The notes under the pieces: model-generated
The model's input: the letters and a program-made list of their open reading frames with translations, nothing else
What the model was told of the DNA's origin: nothing
Database searches by the model: none
Translations under genes and position numbers: made by a program
DNA from: an uncultured Bacilli bacterium
GTDB taxonomy: Bacteria > Bacillota_I > Bacilli_A > RF39 > UBA660
NCBI GenBank assembly: GCA_934130045.1
Contig: CAKOXI010000001.1
Span: 37,229-101,228, forward strand
DNA length: 64,000 nucleotides
Direction of reading: 5' to 3'
In this document: positions 52,751-60,806 of the stretch, in pieces
How the letters are laid out: each line of letters starts with the position of its first letter
Numbering within the stretch: the first letter of the stretch is position 1

Positions 52751-53182
52751 ATGAAAAAATTTATATGTTCAGCATTTCTAGGTATTTTAGCATTATCTTT
52801 ATTTGGTATGTCCGTTAATGCCGAGCAACAAACAGTATTTAATCGTGAATATGGAGTATCAACATTTAGAGTGTTAAGTAACGACTATAGTTGGGCGGAA
52901 TTTTACAATAATTACAACTATGTTGTAACTGATTATGCAGGTTATGAGTTTGATGGTTCTGGACAATATAAAGTTGGTTATGATGCATATTTGTTCACAA
53001 ATAATCAAGATGTATTGAAACAACAAAAAGACTTTAATTTACCTACAAATTCTTCTGGATATTTCAGTTTGGGATATGTTGGAGTAGGAACTGCAAATAT
53101 AAGAATTCGTGCTTACAGTACAACTGGTGCTAGATATATTGGCTGGAAGGGAACTCAAAGATTTATAACTAGAACTTGGTAG
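52751..53182 (+). CDS. Secreted bacteriocin-like protein (lactococcin 972-type candidate)
   Basis: A 143-residue preprotein with a Sec signal peptide (residues 1-24, MSVNA before EQQTVF). The mature part is aromatic-rich (Tyr/Trp/Phe), has no cysteine and ends in RFITRTW. The plan, a Sec-exported, beta-type small protein ending in an aromatic residue and followed by an ABC ATPase and two long FtsX-type permeases, matches lactococcin 972 loci, although sequence identity is not evident by eye and the protein is longer than that family (about 90-110). Function as an antagonist or signal is therefore inference. Confidence 0.55.
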   Translation: MKKFICSAFLGILALSLFGMSVNAEQQTVFNREYGVSTFRVLSNDYSWAEFYNNYNYVVTDYAGYEFDGSGQYKVGYDAYLFTNNQDVLKQQKDFNLPTNSSGYFSLGYVGVGTANIRIRAYSTTGARYIGWKGTQRFITRTW

Positions 53183-53195
53183 TTATTTTGACAAC

Positions 53196-53222
53196 AAAAA
53201 GGTATCTTGTGGTACCTTTTTG
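53196..53222 (+). terminator. Leaky terminator between the secreted protein and exporter genes
   Basis: AAAAAGGTA, 8-base loop, TACCTTTTT; symmetrical with T tail. It would give high product and lower exporter mRNA from one promoter. Confidence 0.75.
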
Positions 53223-53241
53223 TTTAAATGGAGGAAATAAA

Positions 53242-53934
53242 ATGAAATATTTATTAGAATGTAAAAATATATCTAAATCATATAAACGGAAAAAATCAAA
53301 AGTTGCTGTTTTAAATAGTATTTGTTGCAGCTTTGAGAAAAAAAAATTGTATGCCATTATGGGAGAAAGTGGAGCAGGTAAAAGTACCTTGATTCAAATA
53401 TTAGGTATATTGAAAGATTTTGATAGCGGTGAATTAATTATAGATGGAAAAAATGTAGAACAACTTAATTCAAAGGAAAAGGCTTTAATAAGAAATAAAA
53501 AAATAGGTTTTGTATTTCAATCATTCTATCTAAATCCTTTATTAAAAGCTTTTGAAAATGTTATGTTACCATTAAATATTAATTGTAAACTTTCAGAAAA
53601 AGAGAAGAAAAAAAGAGCTGTGGAAAAATTAAAATATTTTGGATTGACTGATAGAATAAATCATTTTCCCTTTGAATTATCTGGTGGAGAACAACAAAGG
53701 GTTGCAATTGCAAGAGCATTAATTAATGATCCAGATATTATTTTAGCTGATGAACCAACTGGGTCATTAGATTCGAAAAATACAAAGATGATTTTGGATT
53801 TATTAAGAAAAATGGCAGATGAAGGAAAATGTGTAATAGTTGTTTCACATAGTGATAATATTAAACAGTATGCCGATGAAATATTATATATTGAAAATAA
53901 TAAACTTTCAAAGAAAAGCGGTGATTTGAAATGA
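53242..53934 (+). CDS. ABC ATPase of the bacteriocin-like locus
   Basis: A 230-residue MacB/LolD-type ATPase: Walker A GESGAGKST, Q-loop VFQSFY, signature [14 protein letters not shown], Walker B IILADEPTGSLD and H-loop VVSHSD. Start at 53242 follows TGGAGGAAATAAA; the longer frame has no binding site and covers the terminator. It overlaps the first permease (ATGA). Role: export of, or immunity to, the secreted protein by acting with the two permeases. Confidence 0.88.
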   Translation: MKYLLECKNISKSYKRKKSKVAVLNSICCSFEKKKLYAIMGESGAGKSTLIQILGILKDFDSGELIIDGKNVEQLNSKEKALIRNKKIGFVFQSFYLNPLLKAFENVMLPLNINCKLSEKEKKKRAVEKLKYFGLTDRINHFPFELSGGEQQRVAIARALINDPDIILADEPTGSLDSKNTKMILDLLRKMADEGKCVIVVSHSDNIKQYADEILYIENNKLSKKSGDLK

Positions 53935-55130
53935 TTAATTGCATAAAATCTAGCTTTTATAGAGTAATAAGAAGCAAAAAAAATAAAATTGCTATTATTT
54001 TAATAGGTTTATTTGTTTCTCTATGTTTTGCCTTAAACTCTGTTAATGCAACCGTTAGTAATTATCTAAATGTTGATATATATAAGGGGTATGATGACCG
54101 AACTCTCGGAGTTGGAATGGATCTGACGGGTGTTGATTATGATGAAATAGTTGAAATTGAGAACAAAATAATGTCTGTTGAACATATTCAATCAAGTTTT
54201 TTCTCTTTTTATTACTTTCAAGGTGGAACATTAGAAGAATTAAAAGATGTTCTGGATGGACAAGTTAATTTTACAGCAGCAAATAATGACTCTGTTTTGG
54301 AAATAGTGGAAGGAAATAATTTTCCCGATGATAATGGCTATTATATGATTTGCCCCGAAAATTTTTATCCTATAGCAGATGTAAATAAGTTAAAATCTAA
54401 TAGCTTAAGTGATAGATATAAATTAGATGATAAAATTGGTGATTATTTTACATTTAAAGGTAGAGATTGGGTTCTAGGCGAGGAATATTCATTTAAAATA
54501 AAATTGGTTGGATTATATAAAAATCAACCTAATCACAATGACGAAAATATGTGTTTTGTTTCAAAAAGTGTAAATGAATATATTGCTAAAAACATTTATA
54601 AAAATGATTCTACATGGAGTTTAGAACAGTATTCATTATTTATGACTGTTGTTGATGATGTAAAAAATGTTGAAGAAGCAACAAACAACTTAGAAAATCT
54701 AGGCTTCTCTGTTACCCCAATAACTCATATAAGATATGAATATTTTGAAAAAATATTTAATGTTGTTAATAAATGGAATATAGCTATATTTTCTCTATTG
54801 ATTGCATTTGTTATTATTTATGCTAAAAAAGATTATCAAGAAAATAAAAAACATTATGATTTATTAGAAATGGTTGGTTATAATAAAAATCAATTAGTTT
54901 ATACAATAATGTTTGATATTATTATTAAATTATTATTTAGTTTCTTAGTATCTATTTTAATTGTTTTTGTTAGTAATATTTTTATCAATATATTATTAAT
55001 TTATAAACCTTTTATTTTTAATAAATGGAGTATAATTATTGATTATAGCTTTTATATTACTATATATTTGTTATTGATTCTATTGTTTGCTATTACTTAT
55101 ATAATTAATATCTTTGTAAAGAAAAATTAA
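53931..55130 (+). CDS. FtsX-like permease, half 1
   Basis: A 399-residue protein: N-terminal helix (about 18-40), large extracellular domain (about 45-275) and three C-terminal helices (about 283-300, 325-350, 370-395). This is one FtsX/MacB unit. With the next gene it forms a heterodimer equal in size to the fused permease (about 700 residues) of lactococcin 972 loci. It starts inside the ATPase stop (ATGA), so translation is coupled. Confidence 0.72.
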   Translation: MINCIKSSFYRVIRSKKNKIAIILIGLFVSLCFALNSVNATVSNYLNVDIYKGYDDRTLGVGMDLTGVDYDEIVEIENKIMSVEHIQSSFFSFYYFQGGTLEELKDVLDGQVNFTAANNDSVLEIVEGNNFPDDNGYYMICPENFYPIADVNKLKSNSLSDRYKLDDKIGDYFTFKGRDWVLGEEYSFKIKLVGLYKNQPNHNDENMCFVSKSVNEYIAKNIYKNDSTWSLEQYSLFMTVVDDVKNVEEATNNLENLGFSVTPITHIRYEYFEKIFNVVNKWNIAIFSLLIAFVIIYAKKDYQENKKHYDLLEMVGYNKNQLVYTIMFDIIIKLLFSFLVSILIVFVSNIFINILLIYKPFIFNKWSIIIDYSFYITIYLLLILLFAITYIINIFVKKN

Positions 55131-55136
55131 CTTAAA

Positions 55137-56213
55137 ATGATATTAGAAAATAAAATTTTATTTAGAGATAGAAAGAGATTTGTTTTATTTGTATTTATTA
55201 TTTTAATTCCTCTCATTATAATGAATATTACTAAATATTTATCCAGCTTTATTGATTATTATATTAATGTTGAAGTTGAAAATAAAAGTATCAATAGGAT
55301 TTTTTCCATAAGTGCAAATGAAATGAGTGATATTGATAGTATTGAACAAATAGTAAAAAATAATGAAAATATAGAGTACTATTATCCGCTATATGAGAGA
55401 CTATATGTAAATTATAATGATACCCAAATTGATATATATAATATTTTTTCTAATGAGGAAAAAGTAGAAGGCAATTTAATCAAAAATTTTAACGATATTG
55501 TTGTTACTAATACTTTTTTGTCATATTATGATGTAGATATAAATGATATTATTGAGTTAAATGTTAATGATGAAATTATATATGTAAAGATTGTAGGCGT
55601 TGTTGATTCTGATAATTATAGATTAATATATGGTAATAGTGATTTTATAAATATTGTATCTGAGAAGTTAAATTCTAAATTTATACAATATATAGTTAAA
55701 ATAAAAAATAGTAAATATATCTCTAAATTCAAAACCGATTTGGAAAAAGAAAAATTTAGAGTTAGTTTATATAATGATACTGGTATAAAAGAATTAGAAA
55801 GATACACATCATTAAGCAAAACATTACATATCATTTTAATTCCAATTTATGTTGCAATTATTGCCTTATTATATTGGGTTATAAAAGAATTGATTTTTAA
55901 TGAATATAAAAATATTGCTTTAAAAAAATTGATTGGATATACTAATATCAGGTGTTTATTAGATATTTTTTATAAAATATGTGTCTATATTATTTCTAGT
56001 GGTATTCTTCTAACTATATTGTTTCTGATTGCTAGAAAAATATTATTGATGGGTAATAGTGATAATATATTAATTGATTTTCTGAATAATAGTAATTTAT
56101 TTAAATCATTTTTTTCTATATATATAGTCTTTTTAATGTTATATTTCATAGCATTTGTTTTGAATATAAAAAAAATTCTTAAGCTTGACCCAATTTTAGA
56201 AATTAATAAATAA
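55137..56213 (+). CDS. FtsX-like permease, half 2
   Basis: A 358-residue protein of the same plan as half 1: N-terminal helix (about 14-32), extracellular domain (about 35-215) and three C-terminal helices (about 228-247, 275-300, 325-345). No good ribosome binding site precedes the ATG, only 6 bp after the previous stop, so translational coupling is expected. Lower similarity to half 1 argues against a recent duplication. Confidence 0.68.
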   Translation: MILENKILFRDRKRFVLFVFIILIPLIIMNITKYLSSFIDYYINVEVENKSINRIFSISANEMSDIDSIEQIVKNNENIEYYYPLYERLYVNYNDTQIDIYNIFSNEEKVEGNLIKNFNDIVVTNTFLSYYDVDINDIIELNVNDEIIYVKIVGVVDSDNYRLIYGNSDFINIVSEKLNSKFIQYIVKIKNSKYISKFKTDLEKEKFRVSLYNDTGIKELERYTSLSKTLHIILIPIYVAIIALLYWVIKELIFNEYKNIALKKLIGYTNIRCLLDIFYKICVYIISSGILLTILFLIARKILLMGNSDNILIDFLNNSNLFKSFFSIYIVFLMLYFIAFVLNIKKILKLDPILEINK

Positions 56214-56369
56214 TCTGTTGCACTTATATATAATTATCGTGGTTATAAATTAATAATTATTTAGTTTTTGAAAATGTTTAAAGAAAATAATAGTATATAT
56301 TCAGACTGTTGACAAATAAATATGTTAATAGTCTTTTAATTTGAAAAAACACTATATAAAAAATAAAAT

Positions 56370-56391
56370 GATGTTTATATTTTTAAACATC
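56370..56391. promoter_or_regulatory. Inverted repeats between the exporter and sigma genes
   Basis: GATGTTTA, 6-base loop, TAAACATC (perfect 8-bp arms), and downstream a 12-bp palindrome TGAAAGCTTTCA at 56461-56472, 20 bp before the sigma factor start. Neither has a T tail, so both look like protein-binding sites or leader structure. Confidence 0.4.
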
Positions 56392-56492
56392 CAAACCCTA
56401 CTTTTTTCTTAAAAATAATATTTAAATGTGATATTTTTATAGTTTCATTAGTTATTATAATGAAAGCTTTCAAATAAAACGGAGGTGGTATA

Positions 56493-56963
56493 TTGGATAA
56501 GCAATTTGTTAGAATCTTTCATTTATATAAAAATGATATATATAGATTGGCATACAGTTATACTAAAAATATTTCCGATTCTGATGATATAACTCAAAGT
56601 ACATTTATTAAATTATATAATCATTATGAAATGCTTTATAATAAGGATCAAGATATAAAAAAATGGCTTATTAAAGTTGCAATTAATGAATGTAAAACAT
56701 TTTTACTATCATCTTGGAAGAAAAAAACTATTGCTTTTACAGAGAAAGAGGAAAATATATCATCTACTACATTACCTAACAATGATATTTTAGAAGCAAT
56801 ATTACAATTACCTAAAAAATATAGAACTATAATTTTTTTATATTATTATGAAGAATATAAGATTAAAGAAATTGCCGAAATACTAAATTTATCAGTAACC
56901 AATATTCAAACTATACTATCTCGTGCCAGAGAGAAATTAAAAGAGATTTTAAAGGAGGCATAA
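56493..56963 (+). CDS. ECF-type sigma factor
   Basis: A 156-residue sigma-70 family protein: region 2 at about 5-75 (IYRLAYSYTKNISDSDDITQSTFIKLYNHY) and region 4 at about 100-150 (LPKKYRTIIFLYYYEEYKIKEIAEILNLS, then the recognition helix VTNIQTILSRAREKL). The TTG start follows GGAGGTGGTATA. It is next to a probable membrane anti-sigma factor, 3 bp downstream, the normal pair organisation. It may drive an element-borne regulon, perhaps the nearby exporter. Confidence 0.85.
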   Translation: MDKQFVRIFHLYKNDIYRLAYSYTKNISDSDDITQSTFIKLYNHYEMLYNKDQDIKKWLIKVAINECKTFLLSSWKKKTIAFTEKEENISSTTLPNNDILEAILQLPKKYRTIIFLYYYEEYKIKEIAEILNLSVTNIQTILSRAREKLKEILKEA

Positions 56964-56966
56964 CCA

Positions 56967-57719
56967 ATGAATAAGAAAATAAAAAATGCCTTCTCGGATA
57001 TTAGTGTTTCCGAGAATTTGGAAAGGAACATTTTAAATATGACAGTAAATAAGCAAAAACAAACTTATAGAAGAGTTAAATTATCTTATGTTTGTTCTAT
57101 TGCAGTAGTAGTATGTTTATTATCAATTACAGTTGTGTATGCAAAAGAAATTAAAGAAATTTTTAAAAGTTGGGGGACATCAATCAAGTTAGAAGATGGC
57201 ACTGAAGTGAAAGTATCAGAAAATAATAATTTTAAAGAAATTCCTGATGATGCTATAAAAGTGAAGGAAAATGCAGAAAGTCCTAAAATGACATTTGAAG
57301 AAATTGAAGAAATGCTAAAATTTTCAATTCTTAAACTTCAAGAAGATAATACGAAAGAAATATATTATAGAACATCTTTAAATGAAAATGGTACTATTGG
57401 TGAAGTTAATTTATGGATTCCTTATTTTTATAAAGAAACTGGGAATAAATATATTAGTGTATCAGTAAATATGCTTAGTAAATATGCTGATGAAGGATAT
57501 TTATTAGCATTCCAAGAAGGAATTGATGCAACAGGAAATAAAGATATTGAAAATTCGTATATATCAGGAAACTTAAATACAAACGTTGTAATATACACAA
57601 ATGATTGGAGTTCTGAAAGATTAACTGCTACATTTGTATATGATGATATTTTATATCAGTTTATAGGATATAACGTTTCAAAAGATGAAATGACCTCTAT
57701 AATAGAAACATTAAAATAA
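56967..57719 (+). CDS. Membrane anti-sigma factor-like protein (DUF4367-type)
   Basis: A 250-residue protein: short cytoplasmic helical start (about 1-38; AFSDISVSENLERNILNMTV), one membrane helix (about 40-59) and a roughly 190-residue extracellular domain of the DUF4367 type, with the ending FIGYNVSKDEMTSIIETLK. This is the plan of anti-sigma factors that sense envelope signals. Paired with the sigma gene upstream. No zinc-binding HxxxCxxC motif is present, so it is not a ZAS-type. Confidence 0.72.
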   Translation: MNKKIKNAFSDISVSENLERNILNMTVNKQKQTYRRVKLSYVCSIAVVVCLLSITVVYAKEIKEIFKSWGTSIKLEDGTEVKVSENNNFKEIPDDAIKVKENAESPKMTFEEIEEMLKFSILKLQEDNTKEIYYRTSLNENGTIGEVNLWIPYFYKETGNKYISVSVNMLSKYADEGYLLAFQEGIDATGNKDIENSYISGNLNTNVVIYTNDWSSERLTATFVYDDILYQFIGYNVSKDEMTSIIETLK

Positions 57720-57746
57720 CAAATTTTAATTTTTTTATCAGTTGAA

Positions 57747-57806
57747 ACTAAAATGTCATTTTAGTAACACACTACTAAGTCGGCAAAGCCAACTTAGAAT
57801 CGTGTG
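57747..57806 (-). other. oriT: Candidate MobV-type oriT
   Basis: On the minus strand the sequence reads ...CTAAG-TAGTGTG-TTA..., i.e. TAGTGTGTTA at 57774-57765, the nick motif of MobV relaxases (cut after the last G, between 57768 and 57767). Next to it is a 10-bp hairpin (CTAAGTCGGC-AAA-GCCAACTTAG, one mismatch, 57775-57797), flanked by CACAC/GTGTG, and a perfect 9-bp inverted repeat ACTAAAATG-T-CATTTTAGT (57747-57765). This arrangement of repeats about the nick matches pMV158-type origins. It is 7.7 kb from the relaxase gene and on the opposite strand. Confidence 0.75.
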
Positions 57807-57880
57807 CCAAAGGAGAGCCTTTGGAAACTCTATTAAGCAACATATTACAAGGTTTCACAATGTGATATTGTTGCCTTTTT
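57807..57880. other. Stacked hairpins beside oriT
   Basis: CCAAAGG-AGAG-CCTTTGG (57807-57824, perfect 7 bp), then GCAACA/TGTTGC (57837-57842 and 57869-57874) enclosing CACA-A-TGTG, followed by CTTTTT. The second looks like a terminator reading rightward. The unusual higher GC content suggests structured single-stranded DNA function near oriT. Confidence 0.6.
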
Positions 57881-57905
57881 ATTTGTCTTACGACTTCATA
57901 AAAAG

Positions 57906-57960
57906 AAAAAGACTATCGCCACTTTCACGAGTAAACTCGCAAAACGTGCCACGTCTTTTT
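57906..57960. other. Long hairpin with inner stem-loop
   Basis: AAAAAGAC pairs with GTCTTTTT (57906-57913 and 57953-57960); within it CGAGT-AA-ACTCG (57928-57939) and CACG/CGTG pairs. A bidirectional terminator or a single-strand origin are both possible. The open frame across this region (57742-57984) is not treated as a gene. Confidence 0.6.
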
Positions 57961-58019
57961 AATAAAAAACAACTTAATTGCTAATCTTATGAAAAGCAAA
58001 AAGGTTGTTTTTATATGTA

Positions 58020-58448
58020 TTATTTTTTCTTATTTAAAATATCGCTTGTTTCTTTTTTCGCATTATATATTGATAAAAAAATAAACATTTCATAAAGAAT
58101 AGTTATGATAAAAAATCCAATTATAAGATACATATTATTTCTTAAGTTATTATTTAATATGTCAAAAAATTCAATAATTAAATACACCATTGCATAAAAG
58201 ACAGTAGATAAAGTTGATATATCATTATATGATCTTTTAATTGTTTTAGAATTATCTATATCAGTATCAATCATACCTTTATCTACTTCACTAATAAAAC
58301 ATACTATCAACACAGTTAGAAATGGAATTAAAGTCCAATATAATGAATAAGTAAATTTTGTTTGTAATGTTAAAACTAATGTTAAACAACCTATGATTAA
58401 AATATTTACGACTACTAACAATTTTTTTAATGTATTACTTTTTTGCAT
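58020..58448 (-). CDS. Four-helix membrane protein, unknown
   Basis: A 142-residue protein with four membrane helices (about 9-27, 33-50, 72-92, 103-128) and no recognised family. It overlaps the upstream XRE regulator gene by 14 bp and is transcribed with it, suggesting a regulator/membrane pair comparable to element-borne sensing or immunity proteins. The asparagine/lysine-rich ends are cytoplasmic by charge. Confidence 0.55.
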   Translation of the reverse strand: MQKSNTLKKLLVVVNILIIGCLTLVLTLQTKFTYSLYWTLIPFLTVLIVCFISEVDKGMIDTDIDNSKTIKRSYNDISTLSTVFYAMVYLIIEFFDILNNNLRNNMYLIIGFFIITILYEMFIFLSIYNAKKETSDILNKKK

Positions 58449-58938
58449 TTTTGTTTCTCTCCTTTACTTTTAAACTTTGAATTAGTTTAATTATTTCTTT
58501 AGAAGAATTGATTTGATAGTTATTATCTTCTATGGTATGTATTAACAACTCTTTTTCATTTTCTGTTAGATTTTGATTTTCTAATTGTTTTTTGCAAGAA
58601 GAAACTAATTTTTCAGAGTTTTCTATACTTCCTAAGACATTGATTTCAGCAATGTCAAGTTCTTCTAAACTTAAACTTGAATAATGACTTTTAATAAAAT
58701 AGTTAAGTGGTGTTACTTCTAGTCCTAATCCTATCATATACATTAAATCACTGTAATTAACATCAATAATATTACTTATTTTACGAAGTATTCTAGGACT
58801 AGGATCTTTTCTAATTCCTGACTCTATTTTTGAAAGTTCAGAGTTGTTTATTTTAGCAATTTTAGCCAGTTGTCTTTGAGAAAGTCCTTTTTTTTCTCGT
58901 GCTTCGGCTATTACTTCACCAATAGTTTTTTCGGTCAT
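58435..58938 (-). CDS. XRE-family regulator
   Basis: A 167-residue regulator: Cro/C1-type helix-turn-helix at about 7-65 (GLSQRQLAKIAKINNSELSKIE) and a helical C-terminal part of about 100 residues ending in a basic tail. It diverges from the genes starting at 59113. Two near-identical sequences, GGGTAAAAAAG (58974-58984) and TGTGTAAAAAAG (59005-59016), lie in the shared promoter region, one at each promoter, and are candidate operators. AGGTGAAGAATT precedes the ATG. Confidence 0.85.
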   Translation of the reverse strand: MTEKTIGEVIAEAREKKGLSQRQLAKIAKINNSELSKIESGIRKDPSPRILRKISNIIDVNYSDLMYMIGLGLEVTPLNYFIKSHYSSLSLEELDIAEINVLGSIENSEKLVSSCKKQLENQNLTENEKELLIHTIEDNNYQINSSKEIIKLIQSLKVKERNKNAKK

Positions 58939-58959
58939 AATTCTTCACCTCACAATTTA

Positions 58960-58988
58960 ATAATATACTATATGGGTAAAAAAGTCAA
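58960..58988 (-). promoter_or_regulatory. Promoter of the XRE/membrane pair
   Basis: On the minus strand TTGACT (58988-58983), 17-bp spacer, TATTAT (58965-58960), 22 bp before the ATG. Confidence 0.7.
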
Positions 58989-59017
58989 CAAAAAAGATAA
59001 AAATGTGTAAAAAAGAA

Positions 59018-59047
59018 TTGACAAGATAGTAATTATGATGATATATT
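59018..59047 (+). promoter_or_regulatory. Promoter of the right-arm genes of the element
   Basis: TTGACA, 18-bp spacer, TATATT. It faces away from the XRE promoter and would drive the small genes leading to the recombinase. Confidence 0.65.
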
Positions 59048-59112
59048 TAGTGTGTACAAACGGAAACACATTTTGCAAAAATAAGTTTCAAAGGAAAGGA
59101 GGAAACCTATGA

Positions 59113-59370
59113 ATGAATAGAAAACAACTAGAAGTATCACAAAAGATTTGGAAAGATAAAAGAATTTCAAAAGAAACAAAATATATTTATTCATATATTT
59201 ATAGTAAGGGATTTGATAGAATTATTACAGATATAAATATAGGAGAAATACAACAAACCATTAAAATTAAAAATAAGGGCTTTAAAAAAAGTTTGGATAT
59301 ATTGGAACAATTAAAATATCTAGTATATCAAGAGTATGCAACTGGAATGTATACAATTAAACTTAACTAA
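59113..59370 (+). CDS. Small winged-helix-like protein
   Basis: An 85-residue protein whose helices (SKETKYIYSYIYSKGF, INIGEIQQTIKIKNKGFKKSLDILEQLKYL) and final hairpin (YQEYATGMYTIKL) fit a winged-helix DNA-binding fold like that of plasmid replication proteins. An overlapping short start at 59109 gives only MNE then stop, so the ATG at 59113 is used; AAAGGAGGAAACC lies ahead. Likely regulator or replication accessory of the element. Confidence 0.55.
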   Translation: MNRKQLEVSQKIWKDKRISKETKYIYSYIYSKGFDRIITDINIGEIQQTIKIKNKGFKKSLDILEQLKYLVYQEYATGMYTIKLN

Positions 59371-59641
59371 ATTGCCAAAAAGCGTTAGTTAAGTAAGGTA
59401 CAGTAAGATATTAAGGCTTATGTTAGTACCTATTCTAGTAATAGAATGAATTGATTTGAAATAAAACATATTTCAAAGAACGAATTAAAAAGAAATGTAT
59501 ATGTGTTATTTCAAATAATATAATCCGACGGAACAGGATTTAAAATAAAGTTTCAGGGATAATTTTGTCTAAATTTAGTAGTTAAACTTGTAGGTAATAC
59601 AGGTTTTTTGTTGTGTAAATAAAAAAGAAAGGAGAATGTCT
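59371..59641. other. Gene-free stretch
   Basis: About 270 bp with no open frame or clear promoter. It contains the short repeated word TATTTCAAA/ATTTCAAAT (near 59467 and 59510) and a possible 5' leader. Purpose unknown; it may be an accessory or replication region. Confidence 0.3.
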
Positions 59642-59893
59642 ATGCAATTATTAACCAAAGAAGATATATTAAAAAATAATGTTGCTACTATACCACAATA
59701 CTATGTTTTAGATTATTTAAAGAAAAATTTAAATATCAATGAATTTGAAGTTTATATTGTTGATGGATATAATTTGAAAGTAATTGACAAAGAAGATAAT
59801 CACTTATATTTTAACTATGATAAAGATACAAAAAAAATCACATATCAAGAGGATTTAAAGATTAAGGAACAAGATTATGAAATAGGAATTTAG
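59642..59893 (+). CDS. Small protein, unknown
   Basis: An 83-residue soluble acidic protein (QLLTKEDILKNNVATIPQYYVLDYL) with an N-terminal helical part and a C-terminal beta-rich part. No family recognised. The ATG at 59642 is chosen as AAGGAG ends 7 bp ahead; another ATG at 59636 is within 2 bp of the site. It is 5 bp from the next gene. Confidence 0.5.
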   Translation: MQLLTKEDILKNNVATIPQYYVLDYLKKNLNINEFEVYIVDGYNLKVIDKEDNHLYFNYDKDTKKITYQEDLKIKEQDYEIGI

Positions 59894-59898
59894 AGATT

Positions 59899-60156
59899 AT
59901 GGGGTGTATTGTCATTGATGATTCCATAGTTAAAAGTAATTCTATTAATTCAACAGATAAACTTGTATATGGAGTTATTAAAGCATTAACAAATAATTTA
60001 GGCTATTGTTATGCCAGTAATGATTATATTTCTAAAAAGGTGAACTTATCAAAAAGAACAATATCTAAATCAATAAGTAATTTAAAAAAGGCAAACTATA
60101 TAAGAATTGAAACAATTAATTACCAAAGAAATATCTACCTAACGAGTAATGTATAG
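59899..60156 (+). CDS. Small helix-turn-helix protein (HTH_36-like)
   Basis: An 85-residue protein with a winged-helix of the replication-initiator/HTH_36 type: STDKLVYGVIKALTNNLGYCYASNDYISKKVNLSKRTISKSISNLKKANYI in consecutive helices, ending in a beta wing. Only a weak binding site (AGAGATT) precedes it, so it is probably coupled to the preceding gene. Possible copy or transfer regulator of the element. Confidence 0.65.
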   Translation: MGCIVIDDSIVKSNSINSTDKLVYGVIKALTNNLGYCYASNDYISKKVNLSKRTISKSISNLKKANYIRIETINYQRNIYLTSNV

Positions 60157-60299
60157 TACAATTCTTCTATACTCTGTGGAACAATATTACTATACTTCAT
60201 AGCACGATATTTCTACTAAAATAAATAAGAATAATAGATAAGTATAATAGATAATATTTTAATTATATTTAAATAATTTAAATAGAAAGGAATTGGTAA

Positions 60300-60737
60300 A
60301 TGAATGACAATATAAATTATAATGAAGTTTTAATATCGGGAATTATCAATGTTATTACCGATAATGGTAGTCAGTATATTAAATTTGGGTTGACCTCTAA
60401 TAAATACACCTTAAATGAAGAAAAAAAAGTTTATATTAGTTTAAATATTTCAAGAGAATTATTTAATATTTATGAAGATTTATTTGTTAAAGGTAATAAA
60501 GTATTTATTAAGGGTTACCTAAATTCTTATATTGATAAAGATAAAAAGATACAAAGTTTTATTTCCGTAACTGATATATCTAATAATCCAAGTGATATAA
60601 CTAAATGGAAAAAATCATCACATATTAGATATGATCCTAATGATGTAATGGTATGGAATGGCAAAAGATGTGAATGTATCCCACCAACCGAGAAAGAATT
60701 AAAAGAAATGGAAGATTTGTTAAGTGAATTTAAATAA
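60300..60737 (+). CDS. SSB-like OB-fold protein
   Basis: A 145-residue protein with an OB-fold pattern in residues about 5-95 (VLISGIINVI..KVYISLNIS..KGNKVFIKGYLNSYIDKDKKIQSFISVTDIS), similar to single-stranded DNA-binding proteins, then a non-SSB tail ending in acidic EMEDLLSEFK rather than the DDDIPF type. It would protect single-stranded DNA during transfer. AGAAAGGAATTGGTAA precedes the ATG. The gap before it (60157-60299) has no gene. Confidence 0.65.
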   Translation: MNDNINYNEVLISGIINVITDNGSQYIKFGLTSNKYTLNEEKKVYISLNISRELFNIYEDLFVKGNKVFIKGYLNSYIDKDKKIQSFISVTDISNNPSDITKWKKSSHIRYDPNDVMVWNGKRCECIPPTEKELKEMEDLLSEFK

Positions 60738-60806
60738 AATGGAAAGGATTTGAGATTAGCAATGTTTAAGAAATATAAAAAATAAGAATGAGAGGAGGAA
60801 TATTTG

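Noticed and set aside
57742..57984. Plus-strand open frame of 80 residues after the anti-sigma gene
   Set aside because: It spans the oriT and four hairpins, has no binding site and no protein-like hydrophobic pattern. The repeats explain the sequence better.
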